Below are positions 26,563-34,760 of a DNA stretch of 43,022 nt, piece by piece (the first letter of the stretch is position 1; each line of letters opens with the position of its first letter). A program made the position numbers and the translations under genes. The notes under the pieces are model-generated. The model searched no databases. It was given only the letters and a program-made list of their open reading frames with translations, and had not been told where the DNA came from. Source of the DNA: an uncultured Alphaproteobacteria bacterium (GTDB lineage: Bacteria; Pseudomonadota; Alphaproteobacteria; HIMB59; GCA-002718135); assembly GCA_902627245.1 (NCBI GenBank), contig CACOIH010000012.1, forward strand, positions 1-43,022. The letters run 5' to 3'.

Positions 26563-27270
26563 TTAAATTGAAAGTTGATTCATATATTCATAAATACTAA
26601 GACTTTCTTTGTAAATTTTTTTATATTCATTTGGAACATTCATAATAATATTTGTAGTTTGGCTAAACTCAGTTGAATTTATTATATCATGATACCAATG
26701 AGAATGCCAAATCCCAAAATCTTTTGTTATACCTTTAGGCCATTTCAACATTTTTTTTGAAAAATCTATATTTAATTTTATACATAATCTTTTAATATAT
26801 GTTTCAGGATTTTCTAATAATGCGTCTGCATTAACTATAATTATATTTTTTGATATATTTTTCTTCACATAATTAAAAAGTCTAAACATTTGATCAAAGC
26901 CTATGTCAGTAATACCATTAAGTTTATTCTTTTTAATATATGAATTAATAACTTTTGATGGATGTCTAATTAGAAAGCAATTAGTACCTTTTTCCAACCA
27001 TTCAATATTTGTTTTATCTAAAATATGATGCGTCATATGTTTTTGATAATAGATACCTTTTTTATCTCTTAATATTGTTTCAATTACTTCATGTTCATTG
27101 TTAGGATAAAAATCTATTATTTTGTCTCGCATGGGGTGATTAAGACCAGTTTCTTTTAAATAATATGAATAAAAAGGTTCATCATATACGATTGTATCGT
27201 CTCTATTACTAAATGAGCGTAATAATGCTGTTGAAATATTACGAGGACCTGACCACATGAATATTTTCAT
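26563..27270 (-). CDS. Sulfotransferase-like P-loop protein
   Basis: 235 residues. The N-terminus MKIFMWSGPRNISTALLRSF holds the 5'-phosphosulfate-binding-type loop (residues 8-14), and CFLIRHPSKVINSYIKK holds the 3'-phosphate-binding RxP...S motif. Other segments, such as YDEPFYSYYLKETG and MLKWPKG, recall the N-terminal half of the plant fusion proteins annotated as branched-chain aminotransferase-like. Here the two halves are separate, adjacent genes: the aminotransferase-fold gene ends where this one starts. Sulfation is not proven. Confidence 0.75.
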   Translation of the reverse strand: MKIFMWSGPRNISTALLRSFSNRDDTIVYDEPFYSYYLKETGLNHPMRDKIIDFYPNNEHEVIETILRDKKGIYYQKHMTHHILDKTNIEWLEKGTNCFLIRHPSKVINSYIKKNKLNGITDIGFDQMFRLFNYVKKNISKNIIIVNADALLENPETYIKRLCIKLNIDFSKKMLKWPKGITKDFGIWHSHWYHDIINSTEFSQTTNIIMNVPNEYKKIYKESLSIYEYMNQLSI

Positions 27271-28164
27271 TTATTTTAATAGTTTTTCATACCAACTTCT
27301 TAATTGATAAGTTAGATTTTTATTATTTAATTTTAATTTTTTATTATTTATTGCATTAACTGGAACCACACCACCAAAACTGCCCGTGATAAAAGCTTCC
27401 TCAGCTTGCATAACGTCCTTAAGTTTAAAATCTTTTATAAAAACTTTAATTTTATTTTTTTTACAAATATCTATGATTTTTTGTCTTGTTATTCCTGTTA
27501 CTTGGTATTTTCCTTTTGATGTATAAACACATTTATTTTTTATATAAAAAAAATGTGTACTGTTGTTTGTTGCAATATTGCCGTTAATATCAAACATTAG
27601 TGACTCATCGCCACCTTTTTTATGACCTTCTATGCAGGCTAATATACAGTTTAATTTTGAAAGACTATTTATTTGTGGATTTTGTGCATTTAAACTACCT
27701 CTAATTGTATTTACTGTAACTAATTTTAATCCTTTATTATAAATACTGATATTAGGTTTTTTATATTCAGGTATAATTATTATTGAAGGATCGGAAATAA
27801 CAACTTTTTCAGATTGATATGGTGTACTTCTTAATCCACGAGATATAATAATTCTCATATGCACATCATTTTGCATTTTATTAATTTTAATAGTCTTATT
27901 TATTATTTGAGTTAGTTCTTTTCTGTTTAAGTGAAATTTTATACTTATAAGTTTTAAGTCTTTATACAATCGATCCAAATGATCTTTAAGAAAAATAAAT
28001 TTGCTGTTATAGATTCTACCACTTGTCCAAACTCCATCTCCTAATAATACTGATGAGTCAAAAACAGATATCTTAGCTTTATCTCTAGGATAATATTTAC
28101 CATTTACATAAATTTTAATTTTTTTATTTCTTTTATCTTCTTGAAAATCGTGACTAGAAACCAT
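27271..28164 (-). CDS. Class IV aminotransferase-fold protein lacking the PLP lysine
   Basis: 297 residues of the branched-chain/D-amino-acid aminotransferase fold: VFDSSVLLGDGVWTSGRIYN, HLDRLYKDLKLI, GITRQKIIDICKK and AEEAFITGSFGGVVPV. In an ungapped by-eye alignment with the plant fusion homologue, the Schiff-base lysine (SKIHHNNLLNN) corresponds to Q164 here (PQINSLSKLNC), and the catalytic-site Glu of SETNATNIF to T199 (ATNNSTHFF). K170 lies six residues later and cannot obviously replace the lysine. It may be a pseudoenzyme or use different chemistry. It is the first gene of the nine-gene operon. Confidence 0.78.
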   Translation of the reverse strand: MVSSHDFQEDKRNKKIKIYVNGKYYPRDKAKISVFDSSVLLGDGVWTSGRIYNSKFIFLKDHLDRLYKDLKLISIKFHLNRKELTQIINKTIKINKMQNDVHMRIIISRGLRSTPYQSEKVVISDPSIIIIPEYKKPNISIYNKGLKLVTVNTIRGSLNAQNPQINSLSKLNCILACIEGHKKGGDESLMFDINGNIATNNSTHFFYIKNKCVYTSKGKYQVTGITRQKIIDICKKNKIKVFIKDFKLKDVMQAEEAFITGSFGGVVPVNAINNKKLKLNNKNLTYQLRSWYEKLLK

Positions 28165-28242
28165 AACAAATATTAATTTAAATAAGATTATCGGTCTAGT
28201 GATAAATACTATATATAAAAAACTCCATACAATTATCTATAA

Positions 28243-29415
28243 ATGTTTAATAAAAATTTAATAATAATATTTTTAAGTTCTACAATTGCATCATTTGCAC
28301 CAGTTGTAACAGTTCTATTGAGCGGTATTATTGGAAGTCAATTAATTGATACTGGTTGGGCAAGTACTCTACCAATGTCTTTAATGATATGTGGTACTTT
28401 TATTTTTGCGCCTATTGCATCTAAAATTTTTAGCTTAATTGGTAGAAAAAAGGGCTTTATGACAGCCTCAGTGATGAGTAGTTTTGCTGCAATTATTTGT
28501 TCTTACTCGATCACAATTTCAAATTTTTATATTTTTTCTTTCGGATGTTTGTTTATTGGAGCAGCTCATTCTTTTGTTCATCAATACAGATTTGCAGTTC
28601 CTGAGTCGGTGAATCAAGAATTTGTACCTAGAGCTATGTCCTATATTTTATTACTAGGTATAGTATCTGCTTTATTGGCCTCTAATTCAGCAAACCTTTT
28701 TAAAGACTTAACTGATACACAGTTTACTGGTTCATTTCTTTTCTTATCAATAACTGCTTTAATTCCAATATTTTTTTTATTTTTTTATACTGATGAAAAA
28801 ATAAATATTGAAAAATCTAAATTTGATTTCAATAGAATCAATTCAATTTTAAAAAATCCAAAAATAATCTTATCTATTGTTTGCGGAGGTGTAGGCTATT
28901 ATGTGATGGCTAGTATAATGACCGCTTCAAGTTTATTTCTTCATATATTTAAAGAATTTACTATTTTTGAAACCTCGATAGTAATTCAGCTTCATATTAT
29001 TGGAATGTTTCTTCCAAGTTTATTTACTGGTGATTTAATTAAAAAATTTGGTCATAATACAATTATCGTTACAGGTATTTTTTTACTTTTCATAAGTATT
29101 TTCATAAATATTTTATTCCAAACATACTTAGGTTACGCAATTGGTCTAATTTTATTGGGAGTAGGTTGGAATTTTCTATTCTTATGCTCTAGTGCATTAC
29201 TAGTATTTTCTTATAAACCTGAAGATAAATATGTTGCTCAGGGTTCAGCTGATTTCATTATTTTTGCTACTCAAGCAACTGGAAGTTTAAGTGCAGGAAT
29301 CCTTCTTTATACAACGAGTTGGCAATTCTTAAATTTTATGTGTATTCCACTTTTACTTATTGTACTTTATGTAGTTTACTTAACTAACAGCAAAGAAAAA
29401 CAAATTGTAACTTAA
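28243..29415 (+). CDS. MFS family transporter
   Basis: 390 residues with about 12 transmembrane helices. The loop between helices 2 and 3 carries a degenerate MFS motif A (IFSLIGRKKGF), and another basic loop carries DLIKKFGHNTI in the second half. The substrate cannot be read. It begins the plus-strand run that leads to dmdA and is divergent from the aminotransferase-fold gene. Confidence 0.85.
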   Translation: MFNKNLIIIFLSSTIASFAPVVTVLLSGIIGSQLIDTGWASTLPMSLMICGTFIFAPIASKIFSLIGRKKGFMTASVMSSFAAIICSYSITISNFYIFSFGCLFIGAAHSFVHQYRFAVPESVNQEFVPRAMSYILLLGIVSALLASNSANLFKDLTDTQFTGSFLFLSITALIPIFFLFFYTDEKINIEKSKFDFNRINSILKNPKIILSIVCGGVGYYVMASIMTASSLFLHIFKEFTIFETSIVIQLHIIGMFLPSLFTGDLIKKFGHNTIIVTGIFLLFISIFINILFQTYLGYAIGLILLGVGWNFLFLCSSALLVFSYKPEDKYVAQGSADFIIFATQATGSLSAGILLYTTSWQFLNFMCIPLLLIVLYVVYLTNSKEKQIVT

Positions 29416-29445
29416 AAATTTTTACTTTTAATTTATAATAACAGA

Positions 29446-30312
29446 ATGAATAAAAACATACTTTTTATCGGAGCCAATGGCTACATGGGTCATGGAATGT
29501 CTTTAAATCTATTAAAGCAAAATAATCTTTATGTGATTGCAAACAGACAAAGAAATAATATTGAAAATCTAATAAAAGAAGGAGCAAAAGAAATAAATTC
29601 ATATCAAGAAATAAAGAATTTAGATTTAGATTGTGTAATGTTATGTGTTACAAATACACCAATAGCATTAGAAATTGCAAAAAATGTGAGCTCATTATTA
29701 AAAAGTTCTACTCTTGTAATAGATTTAACAACTCATAATAAAAATGGCACTAAAGAAATGAAAGATATATTTGATAGATATAAAATTTCATTTGTTGTAT
29801 CTCCTGTGATGGGTTCAAAGAATGAAAGTTTAAAAGGTATATTAGGATCAATATGGGGTGGTGATCAAAGTAAGTTTGAAGAATCTAAAGTATATTTAAA
29901 TACATTCTGTGAAAATATTTTTAATTTTGGCTCTGTTGAAAAAGCTTGTGCCGCAAAACTTTTATCAAATTTTTTATCATTATTAACAACTACTACTGTA
30001 ATAGAATATTTTAAATCAGCAAAAAAACTTGATGTTGACTGGCGAAAATTATTTGAAGTTGCTAAACTTGGTTCTGGTAATTCTGGAGCTTTAGGAAGAA
30101 TTGCAGAAAAAGCTATTTCTGGTGATTATAAAGGCTATACATTTTCTGTTTCAAATACTCTTAAAGATTTAACATATATTAATGATCTTTTAAAAGATTT
30201 ACCTAATGCAGAAAAATTTTCTTCTATAGCTAAAACTCTTTATGAAGAATCTGTTGAAAGAGGTAATGGTGATTTTTTAATTAGTGAATTAATTGATAAA
30301 GAAAAATATTAA
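29446..30312 (+). CDS. Beta-hydroxyacid dehydrogenase family protein (NAD-binding, 6PGDH-like)
   Basis: 288 residues. The N-terminal dinucleotide loop is GANGYMGHGM, a variant of GxGxMG. SPVMGSKNESLKG fits the substrate-binding SGG-type segment, and AAKLLSNFLS contains the family's catalytic Lys. Members reduce or oxidise 3-hydroxyisobutyrate, tartronate semialdehyde or related acids. The glycine-loop variant and divergent substrate loop leave the substrate open. The next small gene starts at its stop codon. Confidence 0.82.
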   Translation: MNKNILFIGANGYMGHGMSLNLLKQNNLYVIANRQRNNIENLIKEGAKEINSYQEIKNLDLDCVMLCVTNTPIALEIAKNVSSLLKSSTLVIDLTTHNKNGTKEMKDIFDRYKISFVVSPVMGSKNESLKGILGSIWGGDQSKFEESKVYLNTFCENIFNFGSVEKACAAKLLSNFLSLLTTTTVIEYFKSAKKLDVDWRKLFEVAKLGSGNSGALGRIAEKAISGDYKGYTFSVSNTLKDLTYINDLLKDLPNAEKFSSIAKTLYEESVERGNGDFLISELIDKEKY

Positions 30313-30488
30313 TGGATAAAATTGTACCCATTATTTATATGGTAGGTGTTTTTTTGTTAATTTTACCAGCTTTCATGAATTCTAATAATAGTCTTAAAAC
30401 TTTTTTTACAAATTTATCAATATGGATAGCAATCGTTTTAGTAATATTTTCTTTATATTATTTTTATAATCTATACTTAAATGAATAA
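30312..30488 (+). CDS. Small two-helix membrane protein, unknown function
   Basis: A 58-residue ORF that starts on the last base of the upstream TAA stop and overlaps the next gene's start by 8 bases. The sequence MDKIVPIIYMVGVFLLILPA forms one hydrophobic helix, and WIAIVLVIFSLYYFYNLYL forms a second, joined by a polar loop. The stop/start overlaps on both sides and the membrane-protein pattern support a real gene. No family is recognised. Confidence 0.65.
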   Translation: MDKIVPIIYMVGVFLLILPAFMNSNNSLKTFFTNLSIWIAIVLVIFSLYYFYNLYLNE

Positions 30489-30915
30489 TACTTTTCAAAG
30501 TGCTCTTTTTTTCATTATTGTCTTTACCCTAACTTATTTTATATTTGTATATCCATTTGAGATAATTAATGAATTTATATTTTTTGAAAAAGAAGAAAGA
30601 AGAGTTTCTTTTTTATATACTTTAGTAATTTCTGCTGTTTTAGTTCTATATTATCGATATCAAAATAAATTTAAATATCTAAGATTTATTGTTCATGAGG
30701 GTGTGGCAATAGGTTTTATTAGCTTTTTGTATGTAAATATATTTATAGTATTAAATTTATTTCTTCCATTAAATTCATTTTATGCTGGATTGATTATGTT
30801 GATTCTTATAATTTTTACATTTATTCTTTCATATTACTTTAAATTAATATTCGACATTAACCGATTTGTAGCTTTATTTAACGATATAATGAGGTCTAAT
30901 ATTAAGCCTAATTAA
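30481..30915 (+). CDS. Membrane protein, unknown function
   Basis: 144 residues with four hydrophobic helices (about 7-25, 45-58, 68-92 and 98-125). A charged stretch FFEKEERRVSF separates the first two. No family is recognised. It overlaps the 58-residue ORF by 8 bases and precedes the dmdA promoter, so it is probably co-expressed with the dehydrogenase gene upstream. Confidence 0.7.
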   Translation: MNNTFQSALFFIIVFTLTYFIFVYPFEIINEFIFFEKEERRVSFLYTLVISAVLVLYYRYQNKFKYLRFIVHEGVAIGFISFLYVNIFIVLNLFLPLNSFYAGLIMLILIIFTFILSYYFKLIFDINRFVALFNDIMRSNIKPN

Positions 30916-30940
30916 TTAATGAAAATTTTTATTTGAAAGT

Positions 30941-30969
30941 TTGACATAGTATATACTAATATTTATAGC
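30941..30969 (+). promoter_or_regulatory. Strong promoter of the dmdA-like gene
   Basis: A perfect -35 box TTGACA (30941-30946) is 17 bases from TATAGC (30964-30969). TAGCGCTA, an 8-bp palindrome, overlaps the -10 box (30966-30973), so a repressor could bind there. Transcription would begin around 30976, only about 4 bases before the ATG at 30980, so the mRNA is probably leaderless. Confidence 0.55.
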
Positions 30970-30979
30970 GCTAAATCAT

Positions 30980-32101
30980 ATGAGTTCTCCTACAGTTGCT
31001 AAATCAAGAAGATTAAGAAGCACAATATATTCATCTCGTATCGAGAAACAGGGTTTAAAATCCTATACTGTCTATAATCATATGCTTCTACCAGCTGGGT
31101 TTTCTGATTCACTAGAGGATTCTTATTATCATCTCAAAGAACATGTTCAGGTCTGGGATGTCGCCGCTGAGCGCCAGATTCAAATTACAGGTAAAGATGC
31201 CGGTAAATTAATTCAACTGATGACACCTAGAAATCTTACTAAATCAATTGAAGGTAAATGTTATTATTGTCCAATAGTTGACGATAATGGATGCTTAATC
31301 AACGACCCAGTTATATTAAAATTTAATGAGAATAAATGGTGGGTATCTATTGCCGACTCAGATTTGTTATTATTTGCAAAAGGCTTAGCAATTGGTAAGA
31401 ATTTTGATGTAAATATTTCTGAACCTAATGTTAACATTATGGCTGTTCAAGGTCCTAAATCTTTTGCATTAATGAGTAAGGTTTTTGGTAAGGAAATTCT
31501 TGATCTAAAATTTTATAATTTTAAATATTATGATTTTAATGGATCATCTTATTTAGTAGCAAGATCAGGCTGGTCAAAACAGGGTGGTTTTGAAATATAT
31601 GTTGAAGATGATGATGCTGGTTTAAAATTATATGATGAATTTTTTAAAATTGGAGATGAATTTCAAGTAAAACCTGGTTGCCCTCATCTTATTGAACGAA
31701 TTGAAAGTGGTTTATTATCTTATGGAAATGATATTGATCTAAATGATAATCCATTTGAATGTGGGTTCGATAAATTTGTAGATCTTGATAATGAATTTAA
31801 TTTTCTTGGTAAGGAAAAACTAAAAAAAATTAAAAAAAATGGAATTTCAAAAAAATTAATGGGAGCCATTATAGATATTAAAGAAATTCAAATGACTGGA
31901 TCACTTAGTTTATTTTTTGATAATAAGATTATTGGAGAATTAAGATCAGCTGTCTATTCACCAACATTTGATAAAGTAATTGGAATAGCTATGATAAACA
32001 GACCATATTTTAAGGTTGATCAAGAGTTCGAAATAAATTTAATAGATAAAAGTAACAAAAATATACACAAAGGAAAAATTTGCGAATTACCTTTTGTTTA
32101 A
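30980..32101 (+). CDS. dmdA: DMSP demethylase (DmdA) type GcvT-family protein
   Basis: 373 residues of the aminomethyltransferase fold. Features match remembered SAR11 DmdA rather than Gcv[13 protein letters not shown] near the start, [56 protein letters not shown] and [15 protein letters not shown]. DmdA transfers a methyl group from dimethylsulfoniopropionate to tetrahydrofolate, giving methylmercaptopropionate. The last third diverges more. A non-DMSP DmdA-like enzyme cannot be excluded. It has its own strong promoter and is followed by an EamA transporter. Confidence 0.83.
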   Translation: MSSPTVAKSRRLRSTIYSSRIEKQGLKSYTVYNHMLLPAGFSDSLEDSYYHLKEHVQVWDVAAERQIQITGKDAGKLIQLMTPRNLTKSIEGKCYYCPIVDDNGCLINDPVILKFNENKWWVSIADSDLLLFAKGLAIGKNFDVNISEPNVNIMAVQGPKSFALMSKVFGKEILDLKFYNFKYYDFNGSSYLVARSGWSKQGGFEIYVEDDDAGLKLYDEFFKIGDEFQVKPGCPHLIERIESGLLSYGNDIDLNDNPFECGFDKFVDLDNEFNFLGKEKLKKIKKNGISKKLMGAIIDIKEIQMTGSLSLFFDNKIIGELRSAVYSPTFDKVIGIAMINRPYFKVDQEFEINLIDKSNKNIHKGKICELPFV

Positions 32102-32109
32102 AAAATTGA

Positions 32110-32997
32110 ATGAGTAAAAGTATTCAAGCAGTATTGCTGGCTTTAATTGCATCATTTTGCGCGGTCTTAATGTCAGTTTTTCTTAAATTAGGTCAACAAG
32201 ATGCAAATGTCTTCACTGTAGGTTTTATGAGATTCTTCTTTGGGTTTTTAATTATTTTACCATTCATAATAAAATCAAGATTTAAAATTTATAATACTGC
32301 TAATTTAAAACTTCATATTTTACGTAGCATAATAAATGTTCCTATGATGATTTTAGGATTTGCTGCTTTAATGTATATTCCATTAGAACAAATAAAAGCA
32401 ATTGGTTTTTTAAGTCCTATCTTAGTTGTAATTTTAAGTGTAATTTTTTTAAAAGAGAGAATTTATTTAATCCGTACTTTTTCTTTGATTTTAGGTTTTA
32501 TTGGAACATTAATTATTTTAAGACCAGGTATAATTGAAATTAATATTGGTGTTTATATGGTTTTGCTTTCTGGACTATTATGGTCGACAGTTATTATTAT
32601 TACAAAATTTATGTCAAAAACTGATTCTGCGATGACTATACTTACATATCAGTATACATTTGTATCATTATTTACTTTACCTTTAGCTATAATCTATTGG
32701 TCTAATCCAACTGGTGCATCAATTTTTTATAGTTTTTTAGCAGCAATTGTCGGTACTATTTTACATCTTTGTATTAATAATTCTTATAAATTAGCAGATT
32801 TATCAATTATTCAACCAGTTTGGTTTACTCAATTAATTTTTGCTTCTTTACTAGGCTTTGTAATATTTGGTTCACTACCAGACTTATTTACATGGATTGG
32901 TGCTATTTTAGTATTTACATCAGTACTTATTATTACATACAGGGAAAATTACTTAAAAAAAGATATAGCAAAAACATCTATACCTCTAAAAAGTTAA
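32110..32997 (+). CDS. EamA/DMT family transporter
   Basis: 295 residues with ten hydrophobic helices in two EamA repeats. Typical segments are FMRFFFGFLIILP, IPLEQIKAIGFLSPILVVILSVIFLKERI and LADLSIIQPVWFTQLIFASLLGFVIFG. It exports or imports small metabolites; the substrate is unknown. It starts 8 bases after dmdA, so co-transcription is likely and a link with DMSP or its products is possible. A second EamA gene lies at 40409. Confidence 0.87.
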   Translation: MSKSIQAVLLALIASFCAVLMSVFLKLGQQDANVFTVGFMRFFFGFLIILPFIIKSRFKIYNTANLKLHILRSIINVPMMILGFAALMYIPLEQIKAIGFLSPILVVILSVIFLKERIYLIRTFSLILGFIGTLIILRPGIIEINIGVYMVLLSGLLWSTVIIITKFMSKTDSAMTILTYQYTFVSLFTLPLAIIYWSNPTGASIFYSFLAAIVGTILHLCINNSYKLADLSIIQPVWFTQLIFASLLGFVIFGSLPDLFTWIGAILVFTSVLIITYRENYLKKDIAKTSIPLKS

Positions 32998-33093
32998 GTA
33001 ATTATTAGATTTTCATCTATACATAAATAATTTCTTTTAGTTTTAATGAATCGGATGAATCTATTATAAAAACTAAAGTTAATTTTAATTAAA

Positions 33094-33612
33094 ATGTTAA
33101 AAAAATTAGAAAATTTATTAGAAAACTTTATTTTCAATTCAAGATGGCTTTTAACCCCCATCTATGTTGTTCTTGTTTTAACCCTTATAATTATAGGTGT
33201 AAAAACTATTCAAGAATTTTTATATGAAATTACTCATATTTTTGAAATGAGTGTAAATGATCTTCTAATATTTGTTTTACATATTGTTGACCTTGCTCTT
33301 GTTGCTAATCTTGTATTGATTTTAATTATGAGTTCTTACAGTTCTTTTGTTTCAAAAATTGAAGTTGCTGAAGATTCAGTTGATACTCCTAAATTTTTAG
33401 GAAAGGTTGGCTTTAAAGATCTTAAACTTAAAGTTATTGCCTCAATAATTGCTATTAGTTCAATAGGTTTACTGGAAGCCTTTGTCGATACATCTAAAAA
33501 AACACCTGAAGAAATATATTTAATGATCTACATCCATGCTATTTTCATTGTTTCAGGTTTGTTACTCGCTCTAATGGATTTCTTCAGTAGCAGGTCAGAT
33601 TTGGATGAATAA
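33094..33612 (+). CDS. yqhA: YqhA family membrane protein (UPF0114)
   Basis: 172 residues with four hydrophobic helices. The sequence resembles the YqhA/UPF0114 family: NSRWLLTPIYVVLVLTLI near the start, LHIVDLALVANLVLILIMSSYSSFVSK in the middle, and LIYIHAIFIVSGLLLALMD-like C-terminus. Its function is not established. A leader with an AT-rich hairpin, TTTAGTTTT pairing with AAAACTAAA, lies between this gene and the EamA gene. Confidence 0.83.
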   Translation: MLKKLENLLENFIFNSRWLLTPIYVVLVLTLIIIGVKTIQEFLYEITHIFEMSVNDLLIFVLHIVDLALVANLVLILIMSSYSSFVSKIEVAEDSVDTPKFLGKVGFKDLKLKVIASIIAISSIGLLEAFVDTSKKTPEEIYLMIYIHAIFIVSGLLLALMDFFSSRSDLDE

Positions 33613-33711
33613 TTTAAAGTAATTTGAATTAAATTATTAAAATCAACATGTGTCAACTTGTGACGCAGAATCACCGATTAATTATATATAAGATAATTAT
33701 AGGAGGTTTTT

Positions 33712-34125
33712 ATGGTCGAAAATTTTGGTGGAAGTATTCTTTACTTAATACTTTTTATTATTCAGTTATTGGGTTTGTCTTTTTACTGTTATCTAACTAT
33801 TTTAAATCCAAAAAAAATTATTAGTGATTATCAAGTTGGAGAAGGAGCTATTGCTCCAATCAGACTCATCGGATCTTTTATACTACCATTAGTATTGGTT
33901 GGAATATACTTAATGTTTACTTCAATCGAAAATATGTGGGTATACTTTGTTTTAGGTCTTATGACTACAGTCTATCAACTACTTTATGATCTTGGAAACA
34001 GAATGGGTATAATAGACAAAAACTATACAGTTGTTAATAAAACAGAAGATACAATTATTTCTATTGTTTTTGTTGTAATTAATATTGTTCTCATAATAGG
34101 ATTACAAGATAGAATAGGTCTATAG
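33712..34125 (+). CDS. Four-helix membrane protein, unknown function
   Basis: 137 residues with four hydrophobic helices and short polar loops (YQVGEGAIAPIR, LGNRMGIIDKNYT). It has one of the clearest Shine-Dalgarno sequences of the window, TAGGAGG, 6 bases before the ATG. A possible promoter, TTGTGA (33658-33663) followed by an AT-rich -10 region near 33681-33692, lies upstream. No family is recognised. It is followed by a hairpin terminator. Confidence 0.68.
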   Translation: MVENFGGSILYLILFIIQLLGLSFYCYLTILNPKKIISDYQVGEGAIAPIRLIGSFILPLVLVGIYLMFTSIENMWVYFVLGLMTTVYQLLYDLGNRMGIIDKNYTVVNKTEDTIISIVFVVINIVLIIGLQDRIGL

Positions 34126-34147
34126 AAAAGACTTACAGATACAATTT

Positions 34148-34175
34148 GCTGGGATTTTAAATCCCAGCTATTTCT
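34148..34175. terminator. Bidirectional hairpin terminator between convergent genes
   Basis: GCTGGGAT (34148-34155) and ATCCCAGC (34161-34168) form a perfect 8-bp stem with loop TTTAA. Only a weak T-rich tail follows on either side. It lies between the convergent membrane-protein and peroxiredoxin-like genes, where it can serve both. Confidence 0.65.
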
Positions 34176-34713
34176 AACTTAATGAAAATTCTTTTATTTT
34201 ATCAAACGGAAAGTGATCAGCAATATCCTTTTTTGCATAATATACTTCTTCTACTTTACCTTCTTCGTTAATTAAAACATCTGTTACAGCAATATCAAAA
34301 TAACCTTTTATTCTAGTTGGAATATAACCTCTAATTAAAGCAGGAAAAACTTTATGGGCTTTGAAGAGTATTGTAGCTAACATCTTAGAAACAGATCTTT
34401 CAATTTCATATTTTTGAAAATATTTAAAATCAGTATCAGCTAAAACAGTGAAGGGGAGAGGTCCATGCTTTCCCATAAAATGTTTAAGATTATCTACTGG
34501 AGAATGAAATATACCCACATGAGTAAAATTCTTTCCAAATTCTCCAAAACGTTTATTGAATTCGTGTAATCTTAAATTACAAAAACTACAACCTGCTATT
34601 CTATAAAAAGTTAATAAAACTTTTTTGCCCTTAGTATCTGATAAATTAAATATAGAACCATCAGATCTGGGAAGGGTAATTTCTTCTAACACATCGCCTT
34701 TTTTTATTTTCAT
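34174..34713 (-). CDS. Peroxiredoxin-like (AhpC/TSA) protein
   Basis: 179 residues of the thioredoxin fold. The N-terminus LEEITLPRSDGSIFNLSDTKG leads to the active site FYRIAGCSFCNLRL, a CxxC whose first Cys would be peroxidatic or redox-active. VGIFHSPVDNLKHFM and LPFTVLADTDFKYFQKY are typical of AhpC/TSA-like proteins. No signal peptide is seen, so it is cytoplasmic. It may reduce peroxides or act as a bacterioferritin comigratory-like protein. It lies 47 bases downstream of the recombinase on the same strand. Confidence 0.83.
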   Translation of the reverse strand: MKIKKGDVLEEITLPRSDGSIFNLSDTKGKKVLLTFYRIAGCSFCNLRLHEFNKRFGEFGKNFTHVGIFHSPVDNLKHFMGKHGPLPFTVLADTDFKYFQKYEIERSVSKMLATILFKAHKVFPALIRGYIPTRIKGYFDIAVTDVLINEEGKVEEVYYAKKDIADHFPFDKIKEFSLS

Positions 34714-34760
34714 AAATATTATTTAATCAATATTTTTGATAAATAAAACAAAAATTAACA

